Shown in pieces: positions 1 through 7,392 of a DNA stretch of 30,829 nucleotides. The translations under genes were made by a program, and so were the position numbers. A model generated the notes under the pieces. The model made no database searches. It was not told the DNA's origin and worked only from the letters and a program-made list of their open reading frames with translations. The stretch comes from Actinobacteria bacterium UBA5176 (lineage in GTDB: Bacteria > Actinomycetota > UBA4738), in contig DHWS01000027.1 in the NCBI GenBank assembly GCA_002413305.1, forward strand, positions 1 to 30,829, in the 5' to 3' direction. Position 1 is the stretch's first letter. The number at the start of each line of letters is the position of its first letter.

Positions 1-1375
1 CCACGTCCGTGGACCCTATGATCTGACCGTCCTCGAAGACCGAAGCCGTCCGGGTGGGCCGAGGGTTCGGCTCTTCACGATCCGAGTGCCACCGCCATCC
101 GGCGAGTCGGTCCCACCCGACCCGGTGTTCGCTTTCGGCAGGCTCTCCTTCGACGAGCAATTCGACGGCGGGCTGGCCGAGCAGGTCCACCGGGTGGTCT
201 ACGGGATGGATCTCAGAGGACAGGGTCACTCCCAGCCCAGCCTGGCTTGTCCGGAAGCCGACCTGTTCGCCGCCCAGGGGGCGGCCGCCCCGACCGGTGA
301 CCCCGGGTTCCGTCAGCGGCTGATCGACGCCGTGAGCGCTTGCCGCTACCGCCTCGTGGGCCGGGGGATTGACCCATCCGAGTTCGGCCTGGAGCAGATG
401 GCCGCTGACGTCGAGGACCTCCGACGAGCGTTGGGCATCCCCAGCTGGACGCTTGGCGCGTTCGGCGGCACATCCAGAGTGGCGTTCGAGGTCATGCGGG
501 AGTTCCCGGAACACATCAGGGCTACGTACGTGGATTCGCCCCAGTTCCCACAGCTGGATGATCCAACCGAGGCAGTGGTTGGGACCCAGGTTGCGCTCGA
601 GACGATGTTCGGCGCCTGTGGGGCCGACGAATCGTGCCGATCCGCCTAACCCGACCTTCGCGGCCTGTGGTCCTCTGCTGTCGCCCGGCTGGACGCACAT
701 CCCGTTCAGGTCCGGTCCATGGACGCGATTGGAGATGCCTTCACCCTACTGGTTGATGGTGGGGCGTTCGTCCGGGTCATCCGCGGGATGCTGGCCGGGC
801 AAGAGGATGGGTTCGATCTGACCCGTGGGCCGGCAGCTATTGCGGCTGCCGCACGTGGTCGGGTTACCGATGAAGTTGTGCGGACGCTCGCCCGCGGGGG
901 ACCTCTGTGCGCGGGATACATTCAGCTGTGCCACGGGCGCTTCAGTCTGGGCCAGTACCTTTCGGTGCTCTGCCAGGACCAGGCTCCGTTCGTTGATTCA
1001 GCGTCGTTGAGTGGGGCTCCTGGCCTGCTGCCGGGCCTGGTGGAGACTTACGGGTCGAACCCGTTCCTCGCGGCCTGCTCGGGGTGGAAGGTGAAACCGG
1101 GGGCCTCGGCTGTGCACGCCGCGCCGAGGTCGCCGATCCCCACGCTCGTACTCACCGGACGGTTCGACCCGTGGAGTCCGCCCGAGCTGGCCAAGAAGCT
1201 CGGCGGGTCGCTCCGAAACGTCTTCTTCCTCGATGTCCCCAACTGGGGCTTCAACCCCGTGGGAGACATCGAATGCGCGATCGCCATCCGGAATGCGTGG
1301 CTCGACGACCCCAGCTCCGCTCCCGCCGATTCGAGTTGCTTGTCTCGCCTCAGGCTCAAGTTCGCAACTGGATGA
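1..1375 (+). pseudogene. alpha/beta hydrolase (TAP-like, prolyl-aminopeptidase type), interrupted and catalytically dead
   Basis: One reading frame (codons beginning at base 2) runs from before the window to the TGA at 1373-1375 and is broken only by a TAA at 647-649. The parts match secreted alpha/beta hydrolases with a TAP-like C-terminus: VLEDRSRPGG near the start, MDLRGQGHSQPSLACPE, the C-x5-C pair before the stop, then PTLVLTGRFDPWSPP and a final CA...SCL region. The TAA sits where relatives usually have Tyr before Pro-Asp-Leu, so a single-base change of TAC/TAT to TAA is likely. The catalytic residues are also lost: the G-x-S-Y-G nucleophile elbow reads G-A-F-G-G (Phe at 461-463), the His after VP.WG is Phe (1250-1252), and the HGGPG oxyanion motif is not recognisable. 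Only the acid residue (GRFDPW) remains. The 5' end lies outside the window. Family assignment is fairly sure; whether it is a pseudogene or a pseudoenzyme with one sequence error is open. Confidence 0.75.
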
Positions 1376-1491
1376 GGGCCCGACTCAAGCCGAGCTCTCC
1401 ATTACACGACGCAGTTCGTCGCCGATCCGCTCTGCTGGACCCGGTGACGGTCGGATCGCGATGAGCTCCCAGAAGTCAGCGGTGACCCGGG

Positions 1492-1934
1492 TCAGGACTC
1501 CGGCGCCTGCATGAACATCCAGCGGTGCCCTTCCAGATCCTCGGCGATGTACAGGCGCCCGTACGGCTCGTCCTTGGGCTCCCGGAGGATGCGCGCCCCG
1601 GCCGCTTTGGCGTGCTCGTAGTGCTGGTCGAGGTCGTCGACGGAGATGTGCACACCGTCGACGATGTAGGGGACGCTCAGCCACTCCCGGGCGCGCTCGC
1701 ATCCCTCGGCGTGGTGACGGGGACTCTCGTACTCCGGCCCGGCCACCCGAGCATCACCCGGGCCCCGGCGGGTTCGAGCTCCGCATGTGTCACCCTGCCG
1801 TTCGCGTCCGTGTAGCGCTGGCCGATCTCGGCGAACCCGAACGCCGTGACCAGCCACTCCGCCGCCGCTGCCACGTCCTCGTAGGACACCATGGGGATGG
1901 CCTGCTGCCTCGCGTCGATCTCGGTCTCGGCCAT
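1492..1934 (-). pseudogene. VOC (glyoxalase/bleomycin-resistance) family protein, frameshifted
   Basis: The ATG at 1934 follows a good ribosome site (AAAGGAG, seven bases upstream). The first part reads MAETEIDARQQAIPMVSYED and continues through AEWLVTAFGFAEIGQRY to VMLGWPG. The expected continuation, PEYESPRHHAEG to VDGVHISVDDLDQHYEHAKAAGARI and RWMFMQAPES, is in another frame and ends with the TGA at 1492-1494. The two halves join at about 1737-1745, where one G seems to be missing from a GGG run on the coding strand (CCGGGCCGG instead of CCGGGGCCGG). Together they give a full-length vicinal-oxygen-chelate fold of about 147 residues of the kind annotated as glyoxalase-like or PhnB-like. The substrate cannot be told. 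It converges on the damaged hydrolase gene. Either a real frameshift or an indel error in a GC-rich run would explain it. Confidence 0.75.
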
Positions 1935-2059
1935 CACTCGCTCCTTTCGGTCAGACGTCGCCTGCACGCTCACCCAAGGCTAGCGCAGGGCGAGTGGGCT
2001 GGAGAGCCGTTGCGCCGAAGATGACCGGCCGGTCGAACCGAAGACTCGGACACACGGCT

Positions 2060-2088
2060 TTGACAATGAGAACGACTCTTATTACGAT
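2060..2088 (+). promoter_or_regulatory. Leaderless promoter with Fur/Zur-like operator for the metal-uptake operon
   Basis: TTGACA (2060-2065) and TACGAT (2083-2088) are 17 bases apart, and the GTG start follows six bases after the -10, so transcription probably starts at or next to the start codon. The spacer holds an imperfect dyad at 2065-2083 (AATGAGA, five bases, TCTTATT). It resembles the actinobacterial Zur box TGAAAACGATTTTCA at 11 of 15 positions over 2067-2081. A repressor bound there would cover both promoter hexamers. The Fur-family gene at the end of the operon is the obvious candidate regulator. Confidence 0.7.
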
Positions 2089-2094
2089 TCGTCG

Positions 2095-3027
2095 GTGAGC
2101 GGGAACGGCAGATCCTGGGTCACGACGCGTGCCGTCGGGATGGGGCTGAGCGCGCTGCTGCTGGTGAGCCTCTCCGCCTGCTCGCCGGCCCCGGGCAGAT
2201 CCTCGGACGGGAAGCCGAAGGTCGTGGCGGCCGAGAACTTCTGGGGCAGCCTGGCGACGCAGCTCGGTGGCGCCCGCGTGGAGGTGACGAGCATCATCAC
2301 CAACCCGAACGCTGACCCGCACGACTACGAGCCGACGACCGCGGATGCCCGGTCGTTTGCATCGGCTGCCTTCGTGATCGTGAACGGGATCGGCTACGAC
2401 CCATGGGCCGACCGGCTCCTCGCGGCGAACCCGGTGCCGGGGCGGGCGGTCCTGAACGTGGGCACGCTGGTGGGCGTCCCGGCGGGAGGCAATCCCCACA
2501 GGTGGTACTCCCCCCCGGACGTGCAGCGGATGCTCGACGCGATCACCGCCCGGTACAAGAGGCTCGATCCGATGGGTGTCTCCTATTTCGACCAACAGCG
2601 ATCATCGCTCGAGACGAAAGGGCTGGCCGGCTACCAGCGCCTGATCTCCGACATCCGGGCGAGGTACGCGGGGATGCCGGCGGGAGCTTCGGAGAGCATC
2701 TTCGCCCTGATGACGCCGGCGCTCGGGCTGAACCTGCTCACGCCACCGTCGTTCCTGACCGCAATCAGCGAGGGGACCGAGCCCACCACCGCGGACAAGG
2801 CGGCGATCGACCAGCAGATCCAGTCGCACCAGATCAAGGTCTACGTGTACAACAGGCAGAACGCCACGCCGGACGTTCAACGGCAGATCGAAGAGGCGAG
2901 GGGCGCCGGCATCCCCGTGGCGACGATCACCGAGACCCTGGCGCCGGCAGGTGCGTCGTTCCAGGCATGGCAGGTCCGACAGCTGCAGGGACTGGAGGCG
3001 GCGCTCTCCCAGGCGATGGCCCCATGA
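2095..3027 (+). CDS. Metal ABC transporter substrate-binding lipoprotein (ZnuA/TroA/PsaA type)
   Basis: Predicted cluster A-I (PF01297) solute-binding lipoprotein, 310 residues, that captures a divalent metal outside the membrane for the ABC transporter encoded next. It has a positively charged N-terminus, a hydrophobic core and a lipobox LSAC with Cys29. Likely metal ligands are H76 (DPHDYEP), H135 (NPHRW), E200 (ASESIF) and E280 (TITE). There is no His-rich loop between the first two His. Glu at the third position resembles Mn/Fe binders such as PsaA, whereas classical Zn binders have His there, so the metal is uncertain. The GTG start is chosen because the -10 lies six bases upstream and no Shine-Dalgarno is visible, implying leaderless translation. 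It is the first gene of a five-gene operon. Confidence 0.9.
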   Translation: MSGNGRSWVTTRAVGMGLSALLLVSLSACSPAPGRSSDGKPKVVAAENFWGSLATQLGGARVEVTSIITNPNADPHDYEPTTADARSFASAAFVIVNGIGYDPWADRLLAANPVPGRAVLNVGTLVGVPAGGNPHRWYSPPDVQRMLDAITARYKRLDPMGVSYFDQQRSSLETKGLAGYQRLISDIRARYAGMPAGASESIFALMTPALGLNLLTPPSFLTAISEGTEPTTADKAAIDQQIQSHQIKVYVYNRQNATPDVQRQIEEARGAGIPVATITETLAPAGASFQAWQVRQLQGLEAALSQAMAP

Positions 3028-3905
3028 GGCCGGAACGGGCTCCGGCGGGCGGGGATCCCCCGGTGACCGGAGCGGCGGAGGGTCCATCGCCCGGGAGAGC
3101 GCCGGCCGTCCGGGCCGGGGGGGCGGAGGTCCGGTTCGCGGACCGGGTGTTGTGGAGTGGCGTCGACCTCGCCATCGAACCGGGGACGTTCACCGCGATC
3201 CTCGGGCCGAACGGCGTCGGCAAGTCCACGTTCCTGAAGGTGGTCCTCGGCCTGCAGCGACTGTCCGCCGGGTGGGTCGAGGTGCTCGGCGCGCCGGCCG
3301 GGCGTGAGCGACACAGGATCGGCTACGTCCCCCAACGCAAGAGCTTCGACCAGAGCCTGCGCCTCCGGGGGGTCGATGTCGTCCGTCTGGGCTTCGACGG
3401 GCGGCGGTGGGGAGTGCCGGTCCCCGGTACCCGGAGCCGCCACGCGCGGACGACGGTGGCCGAAGCTGTGGCGCTGGTCGGTGCCACCGGCTTCGCCGGC
3501 CGCCCGGTCGGTGACCTGTCCGGCGGCGAACAGCAACGCCTCGTCGTCGCCCAGGCACTGGTGCGCGGGCCGGACCTCCTGCTGCTCGACGAGCCGCTGG
3601 ACAACCTGGACCTCGCGAACCAGGGGGCCGTCGCCCGGCTGGTGCAAAGGATCTGCCGGGAGCGAGGGGTGACGGTGATGATGGTCGCGCACGACGTGAA
3701 CCCGATCCTGCCCTACCTCGACCAGGTGGTGTACCTCGCCGCCGGTCACGCCGTCGCCGGTACCCCGTCCGAGGTGATCACCACCGAGACGCTGAGCGGC
3801 CTGTACGGGGCGCCCGTGGAGGTCCTGCGGGCATCGGACGGCCGGCTGGTCGTGGTGGGGGCGCCGGAGCCGCCCGCTCTCCACAGCGACCGTCACGCCC
3901 GGTGA
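3024..3905 (+). CDS. Metal ABC transporter ATP-binding protein (ZnuC type)
   Basis: Cytoplasmic ATPase of 293 residues that powers the metal importer. From the ATG at 3024 there are a Walker A GPNGVGKST at 61-69, a Q-loop Gln at about 104 (YVPQRK), the signature LSGGEQ at 165-170, Walker B LLLLDE at 185-190 and the H-loop His at about 223 (VAHD). The first 30 residues are Pro/Ala/Gly-rich and probably disordered, an extension compared with most family members. The start overlaps the previous stop as ATGA, so translation is likely coupled. The frame stays open far upstream, but that part only shadows the binding-protein gene. Confidence 0.93.
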   Translation: MRPERAPAGGDPPVTGAAEGPSPGRAPAVRAGGAEVRFADRVLWSGVDLAIEPGTFTAILGPNGVGKSTFLKVVLGLQRLSAGWVEVLGAPAGRERHRIGYVPQRKSFDQSLRLRGVDVVRLGFDGRRWGVPVPGTRSRHARTTVAEAVALVGATGFAGRPVGDLSGGEQQRLVVAQALVRGPDLLLLDEPLDNLDLANQGAVARLVQRICRERGVTVMMVAHDVNPILPYLDQVVYLAAGHAVAGTPSEVITTETLSGLYGAPVEVLRASDGRLVVVGAPEPPALHSDRHAR

Positions 3906-3909
3906 TCTC

Positions 3910-4779
3910 GTGAACAGCCTCCGCGAACTGTTCGGCTACCCGTTCATGGTGAACGCGCTCCAAGCCGGGACGATCGTGGCCGTCGTCTCCGCCTCGATGG
4001 GGTGGTTCATGGTGCTCAGGCGCCAGACCTTCGCCGGCCACACCCTCTCCATCGTGGGATTCCCCGGGGCCGCCGGGGCCATCCTGCTCGGCATCTCGCC
4101 GGCCTTCGGGTACTTCGGCTTCTGCGCCGTGGCAGCGCTCCTGATCGGGGCGGCGGATCCCCGTGCCGGAACGACCACGTACCGACAGGAATCTGCTCTG
4201 ATCGGAACGGTCCAGGCCATGGCGCTCGCAAGCGGCTTCCTCTTCGTGAGCCTGTATCACGGCAACCTGAACGGGCTGACCGGTCTGCTGTTCGGGAGTT
4301 TCCTGGGCATCACTCGCGGCCAGGTCCTCACCCTGCTCGCGGTCGGCGCGGGTGCCCTCGTCGGCCTGGCGATCATCGCCCGCCCGCTGCTCTTCGCGAG
4401 CGTCGATCCCGAGGTGGCGGCGGCGGCCGGGCTGCCGGTCCGGGCCCTCTCCCTCGGGTTCCTTCTGCTGCTGGCCGTCGCCGTCGCGGAAACGGCCCAG
4501 ATCACCGGGGCGCTCCTGGTATTCGCCCTGCTCGTGCTGCCACCGGCCACCGCCCAGACCATCACGGGGCGGCCGGCCTTCGGTCTGGGGCTCTCCGTGA
4601 CCCTGGCCATGGTGGTGACGTGGGCTGGCCTGGTGGCCGCCTACTACACGCCGTACCCGACCGGTGCGTTCATCACCACGTTCTCCTTCGCGGCCTACGC
4701 CCTCGCGCGGGGGACGCGTTGGCTCGCGGAGCGGTCCCGCTCGACCCGGCCGGTCATAGCCAGTGAGGTCCCGGGGTGA
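3910..4779 (+). CDS. Metal ABC transporter permease, first of two (ZnuB/ABC-3 family)
   Basis: Polytopic membrane protein of 289 residues, with about seven to eight hydrophobic segments, of the ABC-3 permease family (PF00950) that forms the channel for Zn/Mn/Fe uptake. Family-like stretches are LRRQTFAGHTLSIVGFPGAA, in the position of the usual DALSH segment, ARPLLFASVDPEVAAAAGLP and TGALLVFALLVLPPATA. The GTG start at 3910 is four bases after the ATPase stop. The second permease overlaps its end by GTGA. Two different permeases in one operon suggest a heterodimeric channel. Confidence 0.9.
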   Translation: MNSLRELFGYPFMVNALQAGTIVAVVSASMGWFMVLRRQTFAGHTLSIVGFPGAAGAILLGISPAFGYFGFCAVAALLIGAADPRAGTTTYRQESALIGTVQAMALASGFLFVSLYHGNLNGLTGLLFGSFLGITRGQVLTLLAVGAGALVGLAIIARPLLFASVDPEVAAAAGLPVRALSLGFLLLLAVAVAETAQITGALLVFALLVLPPATAQTITGRPAFGLGLSVTLAMVVTWAGLVAAYYTPYPTGAFITTFSFAAYALARGTRWLAERSRSTRPVIASEVPG

Positions 4780-5699
4780 GCACGCTCGTGGCCATGGCCG
4801 GATCGATCACCTCGATCCTGTCGCACCCGTTCTTGCGCCACGCCTTCCTGGCGGGCACGGGCATCGCCGCGTCGTGCGGGCTCGTCGGCTACTTCGTCGT
4901 CCTGCGCGGACAGGTGTTCACGGGGGACGCCCTCAGCCACGTGGCGTTCACCGGGGCGCTGGCAGCCCTGGCCGCGGGGTTCGACCTTCGCCTCGGACTC
5001 TTCGGAGCGACCGTGGCCGTCGCGGTGGGGATGGGGGTCCTGGGCCGGTCGGGCCGGGCCGACGATGTGGTGATCGGGAGCGTGTTCGCCTGGATGCTCG
5101 GACTGGGGGTGCTGTTCCTCTCGATCTACACCGCGGGAAGCAGCGGCTCGAACGGGACCGCCGGGGTGAGCGTGCTGTTCGGCTCGATCCTGGGCCTCTC
5201 CGGGGGGGCGGCCCGGATCGCCGCGGCCATCGGCGGGGCGGTGTGCGCCGGGATCGTCCTCGTCGCTCGGCCGCTCCTGTTCGCCAGCGTGGACGAAGGG
5301 ATCGCCGCGGCGGCAGGCGTGCCGGTGCGGGCCCTGGGAGTCGGTTTCCTGGCGCTGGTCGGGGTGACCGCTGCGGAGACGACCCAGGCCGTCGGGGCCT
5401 TGTTGCTCCTCGGTCTCCTGGCCGCCCCCGCTGCCGCCGCCCACCGGCTGACCGACCACCCGTACCGGGGCCTGGCGCTCTCGGCGGCCCTGGCCGTGCT
5501 CGCCATGTGGGCCGGACTCACCTTGAGCTACGTGTTCCCGGCGACCCCGCCCAGCTTCGCGGTGGTGGCCGTGGCCACCGTGATCTACGCCGCGGCTGCC
5601 GGCCGCGGTACAGTGCTGCGAGGGCTCGCTCGCAGAGGAGGGCGCAACCCATCCGGGGACAATGGGAGTCCACGTGCCGAAGAGGTCGAGCATGCCTGA
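4776..5699 (+). CDS. Metal ABC transporter permease, second of two (ZnuB/ABC-3 family)
   Basis: Second ABC-3 family permease, 307 residues, clearly a paralogue of the gene before it: both share ARPLLFASVD followed by AAAAG-[LV]-PVRAL. It keeps the classical LRGQVFTGDALSHVAFTGAL segment that the first permease has partly lost. About eight hydrophobic segments are followed by a charged cytoplasmic tail of about 40 residues. The GTG start at 4776 overlaps the preceding TGA (GTGA). Its end overlaps the start of the Fur-family gene by eight bases, so the regulator is translated from the same message. Confidence 0.9.
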   Translation: MSTLVAMAGSITSILSHPFLRHAFLAGTGIAASCGLVGYFVVLRGQVFTGDALSHVAFTGALAALAAGFDLRLGLFGATVAVAVGMGVLGRSGRADDVVIGSVFAWMLGLGVLFLSIYTAGSSGSNGTAGVSVLFGSILGLSGGAARIAAAIGGAVCAGIVLVARPLLFASVDEGIAAAAGVPVRALGVGFLALVGVTAAETTQAVGALLLLGLLAAPAAAAHRLTDHPYRGLALSAALAVLAMWAGLTLSYVFPATPPSFAVVAVATVIYAAAAGRGTVLRGLARRGGRNPSGDNGSPRAEEVEHA

Positions 5700-6159
5700 G
5701 GTGGATCAGATCGTCGCGGCGAGGCTTCGACCGCTGGGGCAACGGCTCACTCCCCGACGCCGCTCATTGCTCGAGATCCTGCGTTCGGCGCGGCATCCGC
5801 TGACCATCCACGAGATCCTGGAGCGGGGCAGGGGGCTGGCGATGAGCTCGGTGTATCGCAACCTCACGGTGCTGGAGCAGGCCGGCCTGGTCCACCGCGT
5901 CATCACCCGCGAGGACTTCGCCCGGTACGAGCTCGCCGAGGAGCTCACCGAGCATCACCATCACCTCATCTGCTCCGGGTGCGGTCTGGTTCGGGACATG
6001 CCCACCGACGTCCGGGTCGAACGAGTCATGCGCTCGGTGATGGCCGGGATGCCGGCCGACGTGTTCACCCCGCAGAGCCACCGGATCGACGTCATGGGCA
6101 TGTGCCCCGATTGCGTCCAGCGACGCGAGCGCGCCACCCAGGCGAAAGGCGGCGGGTAG
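5692..6159 (+). CDS. Fur-family metal-responsive repressor (Zur-like)
   Basis: DNA-binding repressor of 155 residues. It has an N-terminal winged helix with the recognition segment SSVYRNLTVLEQAGLVHRV (52-70), a dimerisation domain with a His cluster HHHH at 88-91, and two structural-zinc pairs, C94-x2-C97 and C138-x2-C141. Being the last gene of a metal-uptake operon with a Fur/Zur-like box in its promoter, it probably represses the whole operon, itself included, when metal is plentiful. The ATG at 5692 is preferred: AAGAGG lies upstream and it overlaps the permease stop. An in-frame ATG at 5662 would add ten residues not typical of the family. The choice between Zur, Mur and Fur cannot be settled from sequence. 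Confidence 0.88.
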   Translation: MPEVDQIVAARLRPLGQRLTPRRRSLLEILRSARHPLTIHEILERGRGLAMSSVYRNLTVLEQAGLVHRVITREDFARYELAEELTEHHHHLICSGCGLVRDMPTDVRVERVMRSVMAGMPADVFTPQSHRIDVMGMCPDCVQRRERATQAKGGG

Positions 6160-6188
6160 GCAGGGCGCACTCGTCCCTTCGCGCTCGC

Positions 6189-6217
6189 TTGACGACGCCG
6201 TCCGGCGGGCCGACGAT
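6189..6217 (+). promoter_or_regulatory. Candidate leaderless promoter of idi
   Basis: TTGACG (6189-6194) is 17 bases from GACGAT (6212-6217), and the idi ATG follows after exactly six bases. The geometry equals that of the metal-operon promoter. The -10 has G in place of the first T, so it is weaker than TACGAT. No Shine-Dalgarno sequence precedes the ATG. Confidence 0.5.
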
Positions 6218-6223
6218 CACGCC

Positions 6224-6763
6224 ATGGATCCTTCGGTCGCGGCCCGTGGTTCGAACCCGAGGCTGGTCGAGCTGACGGACGGATCGGGGAGCGTGGTGGG
6301 AACCGAAGACGTCGTCAGTGCCCATCAGGACGGGCATCTGCACCGAGCGTTCTCCGTGTTCGTCTTCAACAGCAACGGGGAGACGCTCCTCCAGCGGCGG
6401 GCACCGGGGAAGCGAACCTTCGGCGGCCGATGGTCCAACACGTGCTGCGGCCATCCCGCGCCGGGGGAGGAGGTCTTGACAGCCGCGGGGCGCCGGCTGG
6501 GCGAGGAGATGGGGTTCGGCGTGCCGCTGGAGGAGACCGCCCCGTTCACGTACTGGGCAAGCGATGATGTCTCCGGCCTCACCGAGCACGAGTACGACCA
6601 TGTGCTGGTCGGACGCTTCGACGGGTCGCCCAACCCCGATCCGACCGAAGCCGACGAGTGGATGTGGATCGAGGTCGACGCCCTGCGAGCCGACCTCGCC
6701 CGGGATCCGTCCCGGTACACGCCTTGGCTCGGCTCGGCCCTTCGGATGGTGGCCGGCACGTAG
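6224..6763 (+). CDS. idi: Isopentenyl-diphosphate delta-isomerase, type 1
   Basis: Nudix-fold enzyme of 179 residues interconverting isopentenyl and dimethylallyl diphosphate, the isoprenoid building blocks. Visible active-site features are GGRWSNTCCGHP with the catalytic Cys at about 75, a Nudix-like GEEVLTAAGRRLGEEMGF at 81-98, and EHEYDHVL with E121/E123 matching the paired catalytic and metal-binding glutamates of the E. coli enzyme. The length is normal for the family. It stands alone after the metal operon, apparently with its own promoter, and converges on the marR-type gene. Confidence 0.93.
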   Translation: MDPSVAARGSNPRLVELTDGSGSVVGTEDVVSAHQDGHLHRAFSVFVFNSNGETLLQRRAPGKRTFGGRWSNTCCGHPAPGEEVLTAAGRRLGEEMGFGVPLEETAPFTYWASDDVSGLTEHEYDHVLVGRFDGSPNPDPTEADEWMWIEVDALRADLARDPSRYTPWLGSALRMVAGT

Positions 6764-6793
6764 CGTCATCGGGCGAGCGGGTCGCTACTGCGG

Positions 6794-7246
6794 TCAGTGC
6801 GGCTCGTGTGGCCCGGTGATCGTCTCCAGCGCGGAGGTAACGTTGCGGAGCTGCGCGAGGTTCAGCCGGCCCGTGTAGTGCTCCCGGATGCCGCGCAAGT
6901 GTGTCCTGGCCGCCCGTCGGAGTACGCTTCGGCCTCGCTCGGTCAACTGGGCCAGCATCACCCGGGCGTCGCCGTCGAAACGCTCCCGCCGGACCAACCC
7001 GTCAAGGACGAGCCTGTCCACCACCCTGGTCAGACCGCTGGGCGACATCATCACCCGCGTGGCCAAGTCGGTCATCCGAAGGCGCCGACCGGGGGCCCGG
7101 GCCAGGCGGAGCAGCACGTCGTAGTCGCCTAGGGACAGGCCGTGCTCTTCGCGCAGCTCCATCTCGAGCTTCGAGGTTACGTCGTGATGCGCGTGGAGGA
7201 GGGCCTGCCAGGCCCGGAGCTCCGCATCGGTCAGGTTGGGGATCAT
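6794..7246 (-). CDS. MarR-family transcriptional regulator
   Basis: Winged-helix regulator of 150 residues. It has a helical N-terminus (LRAWQALLHAHHDVTSKLE), the typical SLGDYDVLLRLARAPGRRLRMTDLA segment, the recognition helix SPSGLTRVVDRLVLDGLV (69-86) and the wing RRERFDGDARVMLAQLTERG. The ATG at 7246 has no clear Shine-Dalgarno but a -10 (TACACT) ends nine bases upstream. It is divergent from a LysE-type exporter with a palindromic operator between them, so it probably represses both itself and the exporter until a ligand is bound. The frame is open upstream through the next two genes, which is a shadow effect. Confidence 0.9.
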   Translation of the reverse strand: MIPNLTDAELRAWQALLHAHHDVTSKLEMELREEHGLSLGDYDVLLRLARAPGRRLRMTDLATRVMMSPSGLTRVVDRLVLDGLVRRERFDGDARVMLAQLTERGRSVLRRAARTHLRGIREHYTGRLNLAQLRNVTSALETITGPHEPH

Positions 7247-7254
7247 CGCCCCGC

Positions 7255-7301
7255 AGTGTAGCGAGCTGTACTTGCAGCCGCAAGTAGTTTGGTGATATGG
7301 T
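7255..7301. promoter_or_regulatory. Palindromic MarR operator with two face-to-face promoters
   Basis: The perfect dyad TACTTGC-AGCC-GCAAGTA occupies 7269-7286. On the minus strand its arm contains a -35 TTGCGG (7283-7278), 17 bases from a -10 TACACT (7260-7255), for the marR gene. On the plus strand the other arm contains TTGCAG (7273-7278), 17 bases from TATGGT (7296-7301), for the exporter. Both -35 elements lie inside the operator, so one bound dimer would block both promoters. Confidence 0.75.
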
Positions 7302-7305
7302 TCGC

Positions 7306-7392
7306 ATGACAAAGATTGCGGCGCGAAGCATGTGTGTGTGGGGGGGGGCGGCGCGCCGCAGGGGTGGAGCGATGGATCGGAGCGGACGGTGA
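7306..7392 (+). CDS. Possible leader ORF in front of the LysE-type gene
   Basis: An ATG at 7306, just after the exporter -10 (TATGGT ends at 7301), opens a 28-codon frame. It runs through the (TG)5-G8 tract and stops at TGA 7390-7392, which overlaps the exporter start as GTGA. A second in-frame ATG is at 7330. The product would be basic and of no known family. Position and overlap are seen directly; translation is inference. Confidence 0.3.
   Translation: MTKIAARSMCVWGGAARRRGGAMDRSGR

Noticed and set aside
2403..3023. Upstream extension of the ABC ATPase frame
   Set aside because: It lies within the binding-protein gene in another frame; the ATGA overlap at 3024 gives a normal ATPase.
6760..6788. 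Hairpin GTAGCG/CGCTAC between idi and marR as a bidirectional terminator
   Set aside because: Only six pairs around a 17-base loop with no T-run; too weak to list.
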